Positions 1-11,300 of a stretch of DNA of 64,000 nucleotides are shown here, piece by piece (position 1 is the first letter of the stretch; each line of letters begins with the position of its first letter). The position numbers and the translations under genes are program-made. The DNA lies in contig CM034243.1 in NCBI GenBank assembly GCA_019916065.1, positions 28,112,147-28,176,146 of the forward strand, written 5' to 3'. Origin of the DNA: Vitellaria paradoxa. Lineage: Eukaryota > Streptophyta > Magnoliopsida > Ericales > Sapotaceae. The notes beneath the pieces are model-generated. The model did no database searches. It was given only the letters and a program-made list of their open reading frames with translations, and was not told where the DNA came from.

Positions 1-1640
1 GTTTGAGTCTATTTGAGTAAAATATTCCCCATCGGGAGGTAGAACTATCTTTAATCTCCTCCACCCTTGCCAGCATTAAATTTGTTGATTCTTTATCAAC
101 TGAGACATTAAAATCTTGCTCCTTCGAGATCTCCACCTTTGATTCACCATTCAGAGAACTTAATGCTTCAAATTTATCAAATGAAGGCTGACCCTCATTA
201 ATAGAATTTGAATTGCAACTTTTCATCTGAGCTGTATTATTGTTACCCACCTTAATCCATCGAACTTTCCCATTTTTCCTATTATTGTAATTAATGCTTT
301 TCTTTTGAGTCTCCAACCCATTGAATTTCCTGACTCTTTGGTTTCCAAAAGCAGGAAAATTTAATGAAGAGGTGGCAGCTTCACGCGCCACCCTCTTCCT
401 CATCTTCGATGGCCGGCGATCACCAATTGATGTCCCAGGGTTAGGAGTCCAATCTACCCATGGACAGCGATCAACCTAGATAGTGCAATCATACAAAAAA
501 CTTCCAACTTTAATAATTACCGAAGCTGGAATATTCCTTTCGTGCCCCTTTATCCTTAATCTTGCCCACTTTAGATGAGACTGCCGAATGGTTTCTTCAG
601 CAGTTTCCAGGGAACCTCCACAATAATCTCCTATACTTTCAAAAACTCCTTTATCCCAGAGAAACACAGGTAAGCCTATTACTCGAATCCAAGTGGATTT
701 TTGGCTCTAGCCTCTTCTATTGCAGCAACTCCAACTGTGCCATCTATCCAAAAATAATGACATTCAATTGAAGAAGTGTTTTCCTATCTTTTCTTTAGCT
801 GTTTCTCTAGATGGGAAGATAAAAAGAAATGTATCAATAGCTAATTCTTTAATTTCTACCCCTCCAGGAATTCTCCATCTTTTGTCAACACATTTTTTAA
901 CTTTTGCCAACACCTCCTTTCCCTGTAATGAACCTCCCAATCTGCCAACTAAACATCTGGACATTTGGAAGCTGCTCTACACAGCATCATCATAATCAAC
1001 TAACACACATTTCTCCTTGCCTTCAATATACGAACTCCTAATTTCAGTAGAATTCCATTTCGGAAGACTTGCAGATATGACTTTTAATATTGAACAGATG
1101 CAGATTTTAATCTACACCTGTCCCTCTGCTGAAGATCCTCCGCCATTTTCGAAGAGGAATTCCACTGAAATGTAGGAAACAGTGTGGGCAGACTCATTTT
1201 CTCTCTCAGAACAAAGCTAGAGAGATGCACATCTGCCTTCTATTGTATGGAGCAAACAGACGAAGCTCCATCTTCTTAACAGTACCAATCTTGATCCTCT
1301 AACAAATCAAAGTTCTAAGACCACCCGAAGGCATCCCAATTGTTGATATCCACCAGAAGTCCTTCTTTCTTTCCAACACATCTTTTGCAGCCATAGAAGC
1401 TCTTTTTCGTAAAGAACTAATACCTTAACATAACCCCTGTCTCTTTCGATCAATCGTACTCCACCATTGCCTTTAATATCATCTTCTACATCGATCGTGA
1501 CTTCTTTTGTATGGATAGAATGTCGTATTTTCCTATTGAAAGGATGTTTACTGTCTAGTCTCTTTCTCTCCTTCACTCCTGATTTGCTTTTCCAGTGCAA
1601 GTTAGCAGGGAATTCCCTACCATGCACTGAGAGCATCTCA
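1..1640 (-). mobile_element. L1-type LINE, 5' part with degenerate ORF1 (DUF4283-like), runs off the left edge
   Basis: Read on the minus strand, broken frames between about 1640 and 1 resemble the first ORF of plant L1-type LINEs, a nucleic-acid-binding protein that coats the element RNA. The best stretch is 667-476, with FLWDKGVFESIGDYCGGSL followed by HLKWARLRIKG, the usual pattern of the DUF4283 domain in these elements. An upstream segment (964-764) begins with CLVGRLGGSL in another frame, and 1636-1307 is a third frame. From 470 to 1 the frame stays open through a hydrophilic linker. Several stops and frame changes show the copy is dead. The RT part would lie to the left of the window. 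It probably sits in an upstream intron of the eIF2B-beta gene. Family call is by pattern recognition only. Confidence 0.7.
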
Positions 1641-2487
1641 AGAGACTCTTAACACATCTTTCTCTTGATCAATTAAGTGTAAATAATTGTTGCCCCACTG
1701 ACTAAAAATGCTTGGTCTGTTGCTGATTACATATGTGCTCTTGAAAAAAAAAAAAAATAGCATGACCATACTTGAGGGGGCGTGTTAAGAGAAAATAAAT
1801 CAATATAAATAATAAAATTTTCACTTCCTAACACTTAAGCTTTTAGGTGAGATGGTGACTAACAATTTAAAAAAATACATTAAAAAATTCAATTGACATG
1901 GTTATATGCTATTTCTATATCCAGTTTATGTATTTAGTCTTGGAATGCCACTTTTGAGTCTTGCATTTACAGCTTCATTTAGTGCAGATGGATTGGTTCG
2001 GTTTGGGTTTGTTTATACTCGACCCAGATTCAAACTGGCCTGGATCTGTTCTAAAAAAATAGACCCTAAGCTGAACAATCACACCTTTCCAATTGGATCA
2101 GGCTAAACCAAAAAATATAGTTCAGTTTAGTTATGAACTGACTTTAATAAATAAATAAGCAAGCCTCAATTTTAAGCAACCTAATTACTTTAAAAATTAT
2201 GTATGGTATTCATCAATAAATGTTCTGTATGGGAAACAGTTCAAATTGCATTGGCCAATCGTAAATTAAACCCAGTTTGGTAACTTACAAAAGCAAAGCA
2301 AGGGTTTATGAAAGGGAGAAACAAATAAATATTTGTCAACGCGATGTCAGACAAGTATGGTTAAATGGCACTTTTGTGAAGCAACTCACTCACAACAAAG
2401 ATGTACTCCACTTTACCACAACTCAAACTTATGGCACCTTTGTCAATAATGGTGGGTTTGGACTAAATTTTGAGGCGCTGTGTAGTG

Positions 2488-2514
2488 TTTTTTTTTTTTT
2501 TTGGGGGCGGGGGG
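2488..2514. repeat. Compound homopolymer T15 followed by a G-rich run
   Basis: Fifteen T are followed directly by a run of G broken by one C. The same T-then-G (or C-then-A) arrangement recurs at several places in the window. Confidence 0.9.
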
Positions 2515-2629
2515 CGTATGTACTCAGATTCAACAACCAAATGATGGGATTGAATTGGAGAAGTGATTGAGGCCTTGCAAGGTTGATAGTGGGTTTCCTA
2601 GATATATCTCCATTCACGAGTAGATTTAT

Positions 2630-2669
2630 CCCCCCCCCCCCCCCCCAAAAAAAAAAAAAAAAAAAAAAA
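2630..2669. repeat. Compound homopolymer C17 then A23
   Basis: Seventeen C are followed directly by twenty-three A. On the other strand this reads as T then G, the same arrangement as at 2488. Confidence 0.9.
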
Positions 2670-3180
2670 CAAAAACGAAAGAAAAGGGAAAAAAAAAACT
2701 CCTCCATTCATGGGTATTTGAAAGCAAAAAAGATGAGAGATTGTAGAAAATAAATGATGAGAAGAAAATGTGAGTTTGTTATCTTCTCAAATCTTTTTGT
2801 TTTTTTGTTGGGAAGGTAATTGGCTTGAAAGTACAAAAGGCACCTAGTAGGGATGGGGGCAACGGGGTGGCTTAGGACGAAGTGAGTGCAATCCCATATC
2901 GCCTAGATAAAGTCAAGTCAACGTCTATATATATTATCTGAATTCTCACATGATGTAATTGTTGGGCCAGTGGAAGAGTTATAGATATAAAAATTTTGGT
3001 AACTTGGACCTTTGTTACATGGACTTGCCATTTTGGGGCAGGGTACCCATGTCAACATGACACGGCACAACGCTGACACAGATATGAGATCTTTGTTGGA
3101 TATGGTGTTGTTAGATGTGACTTATTTTTGGAGAGATTAAAAGCTGGGTTGAAAGAATCTTATCTTATTGGAACTCTCCT

Positions 3181-3204
3181 CCCCCCCCCCCCCCAAAAAA
3201 AAAA
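3181..3204. repeat. Compound homopolymer C14 then A10
   Basis: Fourteen C are followed by ten A and then a GA-rich stretch. It is the third such tract within 1 kb. Confidence 0.9.
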
Positions 3205-3306
3205 GAGGAGAGAGAGGAATTAGAAAATGGAGTAAGCGAAAATCAACTCTGCAAGTGCTGTTTGATCAAATCATTACAGTTGCCGGTTGTTGCCTTTGTG
3301 TTTAAT

Positions 3307-3795
3307 CTATGAAGCCCGGATACAGATACGGGAGCAGATACAGATACGGGATATAATAATTTTCTAAAAATGAGGATGCGGATATGGCAAAGATACGGCA
3401 AAAAAATAAAATAAAATATATATTTTATTTAAAATATTTTTGAAGATAACATCTATATACTATCAAACATTATATAAATAACAATTACATAGAATGAAAA
3501 ATACCATTCAATCCATAAATTAAGTTATATTTGAATTATTTACTGTTTGACCCCTAATTAAATTTTAGCATATTCATTTTGCCCCTGAATAAAGTTTGAA
3601 ATGTTATATTTGAACCCTTGTCGTATCTCAAAAGTATCCTTCTTGTATCCTTCTCGTATTCTAGTTGTATCCTATGCCAAAAAAAAAAAATCAAGACATG
3701 CCACGTACATATCCTGGTATATTCAAGGCGTATCCGTGTCCTCCAAGTATACGATACGAGTGCAGCAACTAATTTGAAGTATCCGTACTTCATAG
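3307..3795. mobile_element. hAT-like MITE, 489 bp, with imperfect terminal inverted repeats and 8-bp target duplication
   Basis: The left end ctatgaagcccggatac and the reverse complement of the right end (ctatgaagtacggatac) match except at two bases. The flanks are TGTTTAAT (3299-3306) and TGTTCAAT (3796-3803), an 8-bp duplication with one mismatch, which is the size made by hAT transposases. The interior repeats gatacagatacggg-like words near the left end and their complements near the right end, and has no coding capacity. The element therefore needs a transposase from elsewhere. It lies in the upstream intron or flank of eIF2B-beta. Family assignment rests on target-site length and structure only. 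Confidence 0.65.
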
Positions 3796-3803
3796 TGTTC
3801 AAT

Positions 3804-4731
3804 CATCTGCATATTAGGCGCCATATATACGTATATATATATTTTCGGGTCTTCCCTTGTCTTTAATTCAAGGAAATTGGTTAGCTATTTTCATCATAGT
3901 TTCCTATACATTTTTCTTTTGAGGACTGCTTGTCCTCATCTTGTATACATTTTTATTTTTTTTTAATAATATTTTGTTTATTTCCAATATATGTATAGAG
4001 AGAGAGAGAGAGGTGAACCCTAATCCCAACAGTAGTTCTCTTTAGACCTGATGCGCCATGCAAGGATTTAGGGCAATCGTCTTGGGCCAGTGGAGAAACA
4101 TGGCTGATGGGCTTTGCGATGGGAAAATGTTTGACAAATGGTCTTCATGGGCCTACAGTTACCCAAGAACCAGATTATACAAAAACAATCTCTGTATGAA
4201 ACAAAACAGATCATTCATTAAATTTATTATAAGAATAAATGTGCTAATTAACTAATTTATTAGTTTAATCTTCTTACCTTTAATTATAAATACATATTTT
4301 TTAAAATCATATCAGTTATTACCTTAAAAACATAATTATTCTTTGCATTTGATGTATCCTTGTACCAGTTTGCTAAGTTTAGACATTAGCCATGTCTTTG
4401 TGTTCAATAATTTTGCCATAGGCGAATCCAACCTGTAGACACGCACCCATGTCCGGTACCTGTACCCGAGCTTGTGTAACATAGACTTGGACTATAGGTT
4501 TGGTTTGGGTTTATTTGGTTCCCCCATTTCCTAGTGTTGGGTTTATTTGGTTCCAATGCAGAAGTGAACCGAAGATGGTTGGTTCTGCCCCTTAAATGCC
4601 CAGGACCGAGAAAAACTGAACCAAAATGAACTGTGAGGCTTGGGTTCAATTCTCAGGTCATGCAGGTCACTTGTGCACCCCCTAGCTTCATTGGCTGCCA
4701 AAATTGTCTCTAACTGTAAATATATTTAAGT
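3804..4731. other. No gene seen; short GA microsatellite
   Basis: No supported coding segment. An (AG)n run lies at about 3998-4013. The rest is AT-rich sequence of unknown origin. Confidence 0.55.
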
Positions 4732-5271
4732 TTTCTCCTGGTGTGCGGTTAGAGGAAGGATTTTGACAATGGACAATCTTAAGCGACGGAGTTATGTTAT
4801 TGTAAATAGATGTACTCTATGTCTCAGACAGGAGGAATCTATTGATCATCTACTCATTCATTGTGCATGGATAACTGACATTTGGAATCTAATTCTTTCA
4901 TCTTTTGGCATCCAAATGTGTTTTCCCAAAGGCTTAAAAAGTTTTTTTCTAGCTTGATGGGGACAACCTATGGAAAGGAGAAAGAGGAAGATTTGGAGCA
5001 CAATCCCATATTGTCTTTTTTGGTTGACTTGGAAGGAACGCAATAGGAGATTATTCGAGAACTCAGAACGGTCAATATTGCATTCCAAAAGTATATTTCT
5101 TTCTTGTTTGTTTAGTTGGGTGGAGGGTGGAAAAGAGATTGATCTCTATTCTTTTCTGTTTTTCATAGGAAGCATGAAATAGAAAGGAATCGATGTAATA
5201 TGTCGCTTTTGAGGCATCCTTTCGATGCAAATAATAAATCTTACTTATCTTTTCAAAAAAAAAAAAAAAAG
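4732..5271 (+). mobile_element. 5'-truncated LINE, zf-RVT end of ORF2 plus poly(A)
   Basis: The frame opening at about 4732 reads FSWCAVRGRILTMDNL and continues into a CxxC...HxxxHC zinc-binding motif (RCTLCLRQEESIDHLLIHC) and a WKERNRRLFE block. This is the typical C-terminus of plant LINE ORF2 (zf-RVT domain). One in-frame stop interrupts it near 4957. The segment ends with a short UTR containing cttacttatcttttc and a poly(A) run at about 5256-5271. The two other LINE copies in this gene share that 3' end. No clear target duplication was found. The copy is dead and sits about 50 bp before the 5322 exon of eIF2B-beta, in sense orientation. Confidence 0.85.
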
Positions 5272-5321
5272 ATATGTTAGTTTTATCTTGGAAATAACTA
5301 TCATTTTTTTTTTGTGTCCAG

Positions 5322-8300
5322 CGAGGTAATATTAACATTGGGCAATTCAAAGACAGTAATGGAATTTCTTTGTGCTGCAAAGGAGAAAAAAAGATCATTT
5401 CGGGTGTTTGTTGCAGAAGGTGCGCCAAGGTTAGTGCGATGGCAAGCAGTTTGTTGCAATGCGAAGTGCCTCTATATCAGCAGCTTGGATAATTTTGAAT
5501 TTTTTTTGTTTGACCCATTTTATGACTGTTTTGTCATTACTTGGTGTTTCAATTAGATATCAAGGACATGTTCTCGCAAAAGAATTGGTGGCAAGAGGAT
5601 TACAGACCACAGTGATTACAGATTCTGCAGTTTTTGCTATGATTTCCCGAGTGAACATGGTGACAACCTGGGCTTATATCTATATCCTATCTTGTTCACT
5701 GCCTTCTGGCTATGTATTTCATTGACTATTTTCTGCTTCATTTTAAATTTGCTAATCGAAGGTTATTGTTGGAGCTCATGCTGTCATGGCCAATGGAGGG
5801 GTTGTAGCACCTGTTGGGTTGAATATGGTTGCATTAGCAGCCAAAAGGCATGCTGTCCCTTTTGTGGTGCTTGCTGGAATTCACAAGGTATCTTTTCATA
5901 TTGTTTCAGAAGAAAACAAGGAAACCTCCTTTTTTAACAGCTAACTGATGACATTAGTTCTGAAATTTGGTTCATTCGTTTGTGTCATAGTGGAGCAAAA
6001 TTTTATGTTGCTACTATGATAGATTGTCAATTAAATGAAATAAAATAATATGCATGTTCAATGTTATTTCTGATTAAAACAGAGAAAAATATTATTTCTT
6101 ATTAAAACAGAGATCTTAATCTTTTCTGCATGATGTGAAGTTCTGGTTTTGCAATTTTCCAAACTACTGAAGCCAAAAGCCTTTTGATTTAGTATTACGC
6201 TTACTGTTTCTTGAAAATTTAAACATTGTCCTGGAATATAATCATTCTTGGATTTAGATAACATATCCTCTTAGTTTAGAATTTGGCTGTCTTCCTTTAT
6301 CTTAGTTTAGAAATTGGATTCATCTTCCTTGCATTATTTCAAGTGGGCCTTTGGAGCAAGGAGCAAAATATTGTTTATTTTCCATAAGACAGTAGAAAAG
6401 TTTCATTTATTAAGAGACTTTAGAAAAACACTAGTGGAATAATAAGGCTTATGGTTCTATTGAAAAATAATAAAACATATCAAAATGCAACATAAATACC
6501 AGATAATGACTTGTTTAATTAATTTAATATAAGTTTAATTATTTTCTGTTTTAGTTATTATTTGTTATATTATGCTGTATTGTGATGTGTTTTTCAGCTT
6601 GATAAGTATTATCCGGTCACATAAAATATGTGAGACACTTATCTATTTTAAACACCCAGTTTGGATTATGTGGATAGCATTGTCTTTAATCCCTCCATTT
6701 GCATGAATAATTGCCAAACTTAGTATTTTGTATACGCTAAAGTTTTGCACTTAAAATCAATGCTAATGTCTTGCTCTTGTTGGTCAAATCATTTTCTACT
6801 TTTAACTACCTATTTATTTATCTGATAAATTTAGTAATAGTGAACTCACAGAAAATTGTGAGCTTTTCAAAGTCCATTTGCATGTTTGGACCTGAGTAAA
6901 GAATCAGTTCTATGCAACTGTTAATCAACAGAAGTAGTCGTGGCAAGATTGATAAACCTATTTATCAAAAGAAAAAAAAGTATGAATATAGCCCGGCATT
7001 GCTGCTTGAATCACTTGAAATATATTCAGTGGAGAGAACAACTGTAAGTGGGTTTAAGTATCTCAAAATCTATTTCCTACCGTAAAGAAAAATGAAGGTA
7101 GCCATAAATTTGCAGCCTTTCTATTCGAATGTTTAGAAAAATTTAATGACTGACGATTCGTCTGCCCTTTTGCTTGTCATGTCTTCCATTGACAAGTGCT
7201 TTTCACATATTAGGTATTTGAAGGAAGATTTACAGTAAAAATTCACTTAATTGAAGAAGATTACAGCCCAGTATATATACACAAAACTACCCTAAAATCT
7301 GTACTTATCTTTATCCTAAAACAGTGAAACAAACTCCTAAAAATCAGCAACTAATTCCCTGGAAATCTGTAACTCTAACAGCTCCTATCCTATTCAACAT
7401 TTAGCCATATCTGAGCCTCCTTAACAAATCTATAACCGAAAGATAGAAGCTTATCAACACTCTCCCTCAAGCTGGGAGTATATGTTAATCATTCCCAGCT
7501 TGCTTACTAGATTTTCGAATTTTGGTTTATGTAATCCTTTTGTCAGCATGTCCGCTGTTTGTTCCCGAGTAAGGATGTAGCCTAAACAGATGGTTTTATT
7601 GTCTGGTTTCTCCTTGATAAAATGTCGGTCAACCTCAACATGCTTAGTACGATCATGATGGACTGGATTTTGTGCTATGTTGATTGCTGCCTTGTTATTA
7701 CAGTAGACTTTAATGGGAGTACAATTGGGCACCTTCAACTCCTTTAGTAGTCTCTCGAGCCAAATACCCTCACAAATTCCATGGGCCAAAGCCCTAAATT
7801 CAGCTTCTGCACTACTCCTTGCAACCACTGGTTGTTTTTTACTCTTCCAAGTTACTAAATTTCCCCATAGGTAGGTGCAATAGCCTGAGGTGGATCTTCT
7901 ATCAATTGAGGAGCCTGTCTAGTCAGCATCCGTATAGATCTCCACCATTTTATGGCTTCCTTTCTTGAAAAACAGTCCCTTCCCAAGTGTAAACTTCAAA
8001 TACTTCAAGATCCTAAACACTGCTTCGAGATGTTTCTTTGGAGAGTGCATGAATCGACTTACCATGCTAACAGCAAAGGTGATGTCTAGTCTAGTATGAG
8101 ACAAATAAATTAGCTTACCCACCAGCTTCTAGTATCTTTCCTTGTTAACCTCTTCTCTCCCTTCAAGTTCCAGCTTAATGTTAGGATCAATTGGAGTCTC
8201 GGTTGGTTTGCAGCCCAGCATCTTTACTTCCTGAAGTAGATCCAACACATACTTCCTCTGACTGATGGAGATTCTTGCACTGTTGCGGCCAACTTCCATT

Positions 8301-11300
8301 CCCAAGAAATATCTCAATGCTCCTAAGTCTTTTAGCTCAAATTCCCCTGCCAGATATCTCTTCAAGGAGTTCAATTCCACCAGGTCACTTCCAGTGACAA
8401 TAATGTCATCCACATATACAATCAGAACTGTGATCTTGTCCTCCCGAGAGTGTTTGTAAAACAGTGTATGATTAGTTTGAGCTTGAGTAAAGCCTTTCCT
8501 CTTAACTGCTCGAGTGAATTTATCAAACCACTCCCTTGGTGATTGTTTTAACCCATAGAGAGACTTCTTTAACCTACAAACCTTGTTACTGCTGCCTTCG
8601 AATCTTGGAGGTGCAGTCATGTAAACTTCTTCATGCAAGTCTCCATTTAAGAAGGCATTTTTTACATCTAATTGATGTAGGGGCCAATCCAGATTTGCAG
8701 CCGAGGATAGTAGAACTCTTATAGTGTTTAGCTTGGCTATTGGAGCAAAGGTTTCTTGATAATCAATCCCAAGTGTTTGGGTGAAACCTTTGGCCACTAA
8801 CCTGGCCTTATATCTACTAATACTTCCATCTGTATTGTATTTAATAGAGAAGACCTACTTACAGCCAACTGGTTTCTTCCTATTAGGAAGATCCACCATA
8901 TCCCATGTATTATTTTTCCGTAGTGCATTCGTTTCTTCCTGAACTGCAGCTCTCCAGTTTGGGTCAGCTAAGGCTGCTCTGATGCTATTTGGGACAGCAG
9001 TGTTTGACAGAGCAGTAGTGAAAGCATGGAATGCAGGAGAGAGCCTTGCATATGAGACATACTTAGATATGGGGTGCTGGGTGCAGGTCTTGGTCCCTTT
9101 TTGAAGTGCAATAGGCCAGTCTAGATCCTGCTCTGGAGTTTCAATCTGCTGCAGATTCTGATTAGTAACTCCTTCACTATTATGAGAACTGAGAGTCGAG
9201 TCAGATTGGCCTTGTTTGTTTTGATTGCGTCTTGAGTAAACCAGCAATTGGCCTCCTGACTGAGAGCCAATTCTGGTATTTTCTCCCCCTGACTGAGATG
9301 TACCTCATCTCAGATATTCCTCAGATGATATCAGGTTAGGCTCTATAGGTATAGGCAGGGATTGGTGGTTTGTAGGCTGAGGTGAGAATTGGTGTTTTGT
9401 GGGCAAGAGTGGATGTTCTGTGGGCTGAGGCAAAGCTTTTGTGGACTGAGAGTGTTGGTATTCTGCAGCGGAAGGTGTATGCCTTAACATTATTTCATCC
9501 CTATTGGAACTAAGAGAAGATACATTCCCAGTCATAGCAGTTTCTACAGAATCCTCTTCAATCTTGAGATAGTAGGGTCCATCTCTCACTCTAACATTGC
9601 CAATCATCATCCTCGAATCCAGTCCCTGAAATTCACAACCAGTAGCACAAAACTTAGCACAACAATTGAGAAGTTAACCCTCTAACAGAGCTGGCAGATA
9701 TTTTGGGATGCAAATCAGGTTCTTTTCCTACTACCTACTTAGATTTGCCACTGGGTGCTCAATCCAAGTCCAAAATGGTTTGGGAGCCTGTCCTGGAAAG
9801 ATGCAGGAATAGATTAGCTATCTGGAAGATGAGATATCTCTCCAAAGGAGCTAGAGTAACACTGATTAAAAGTGTGCTCTCTAGTCTACCTACATATTAT
9901 CTCTCTCTCTTTAAAGCCCCTATTTCAGTCATCAAAGAAATTGAGAAAATGCAAAGGAATTTCCTATGGGGCAAAGGTGATGGGGTCTTCAAACATTGTC
10001 TGGTTAACTGGAAGGTAGTATGCACCCCAATTGTTTCTGGAGGTCTTGGCATTAGGCAGCTGCTGCTGCAAAATGAGGCTCAACTTGGAAAATGGCTCTG
10101 GAGATTTTCCCTGGATAACAACAGTCTTTGGAAGAAAGTAATAGCGACTAAATATGGGGAAGACAAGAGAGGCTGGTGTTCAGCTGAGGGTCCTAACTCT
10201 ATAGGTGCAAGCGTATGGCGAGGTATAAGGAAAAACTGGATGAAGTTTGCTAGCTGCATTTCCTGGAAACTGGGCAGAGGCAACAGGATCTTATTCTGGA
10301 AACATGATTGGCTTAATGTGGGTCGCTTGTCTGATCTTTTCCCTGAGATTTTTGCTCTTGCTGTCAACAAGGATGCTTTTGTCAAAGATTACAACACTGG
10401 TGTGGGCAGATGTAGCACCTGGGTCGTGTTGTTACGGAGGGAATTGAATGACTGGGAATTTGAAGACTATTTGTCCCTTATGGAGCTGCTGAACAATGTA
10501 CATCTTGAAGAGACAGAAGACTCTATGGTTTGGAAAGAGTCTAGAGAGCAATCATTTTCAGTCAAATCCTTTTACGTGTTCCTTCAAGGAGAGGCTAAGG
10601 ACATTTTTCCTTGGCTAATGCTTTGGAAAAATGCAGTTCCTACTAGAGTCCTCTTTTTCTCATGGTGTGCTGCCAGAGAGAAAATCCTAACCATGGACAA
10701 TCTTAAGCGTTGAGGTTATCACATTGTTAATCGCTGCAGCTTGTGTTTTAGTCGAGAGGAATCTATTGCTCACATTTTCCTGCACTGCCAATGGACAGCT
10801 GATTTGTGGGGGTTGATCCTTTCTTGTTTTGGAGTTCATCTATGCTTCCCAAAGGATATCCGTGATTTTCTTGTGGACTGGTGGGGCCAGCCTCTTAGAA
10901 AGCACAAAAAATCCATATGGAATTTGGTCCCATTCTGTATGTTCTGGCTGATTTGGAAGGAGAGGAATCGAAGAATATTTGAAGCCGAGAGTAGGACTAA
11001 CTTGAGAATCAAGAGCAACTTTTTAGCTTGTTTATATGGCTGGGCAAAAGATGGAAGGGAGATCGATTTATTTTCTTTCTTAAATTTTCTTGAATGCTTA
11101 AGTTAATCTTGGGGTCGGAACAAATTGTACAATCTCTCCTCACTTGTTTTTGTATTTGCATCTCATCGATGCTTTGATAGCTTTTAAATAAAATTTACTT
11201 ATCTTTTTCAAAAAAAAAAAAAACAATTGAGTTCCTGAGTGAGCTTACTGACTGAGATTAAGTTTCAGGCCAGGTTTGGAACACATAGAACAGAAGGAAG

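Larger units (their letters stand above)
1641..3298. other. No gene seen; low-complexity, AT-rich sequence
   Basis: No coding segment could be supported. The stretch contains three compound homopolymers (listed separately) and a piece at about 2855-2900 that starts like a hAT terminus (tagggatggg), but no matching right end was found. ORFs here run through homopolymers. Confidence 0.6.

Noticed and set aside
2277..2707. ORFs of 97 and 92 codons on opposite strands
   Set aside because: Both run through T/G and C/A homopolymers, giving poly-Phe and poly-Gly segments.
4404..4649. 81-codon minus-strand ORF
   Set aside because: No domain, no codon or splice support; lies in AT-rich intron or flank with a short local repeat (gggtttatttggttcc).
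1641..5321. Search for the N-terminal exons of eIF2B-beta
   Set aside because: No segment matching the N-terminal half was found. Those exons are assumed to lie left of the window.
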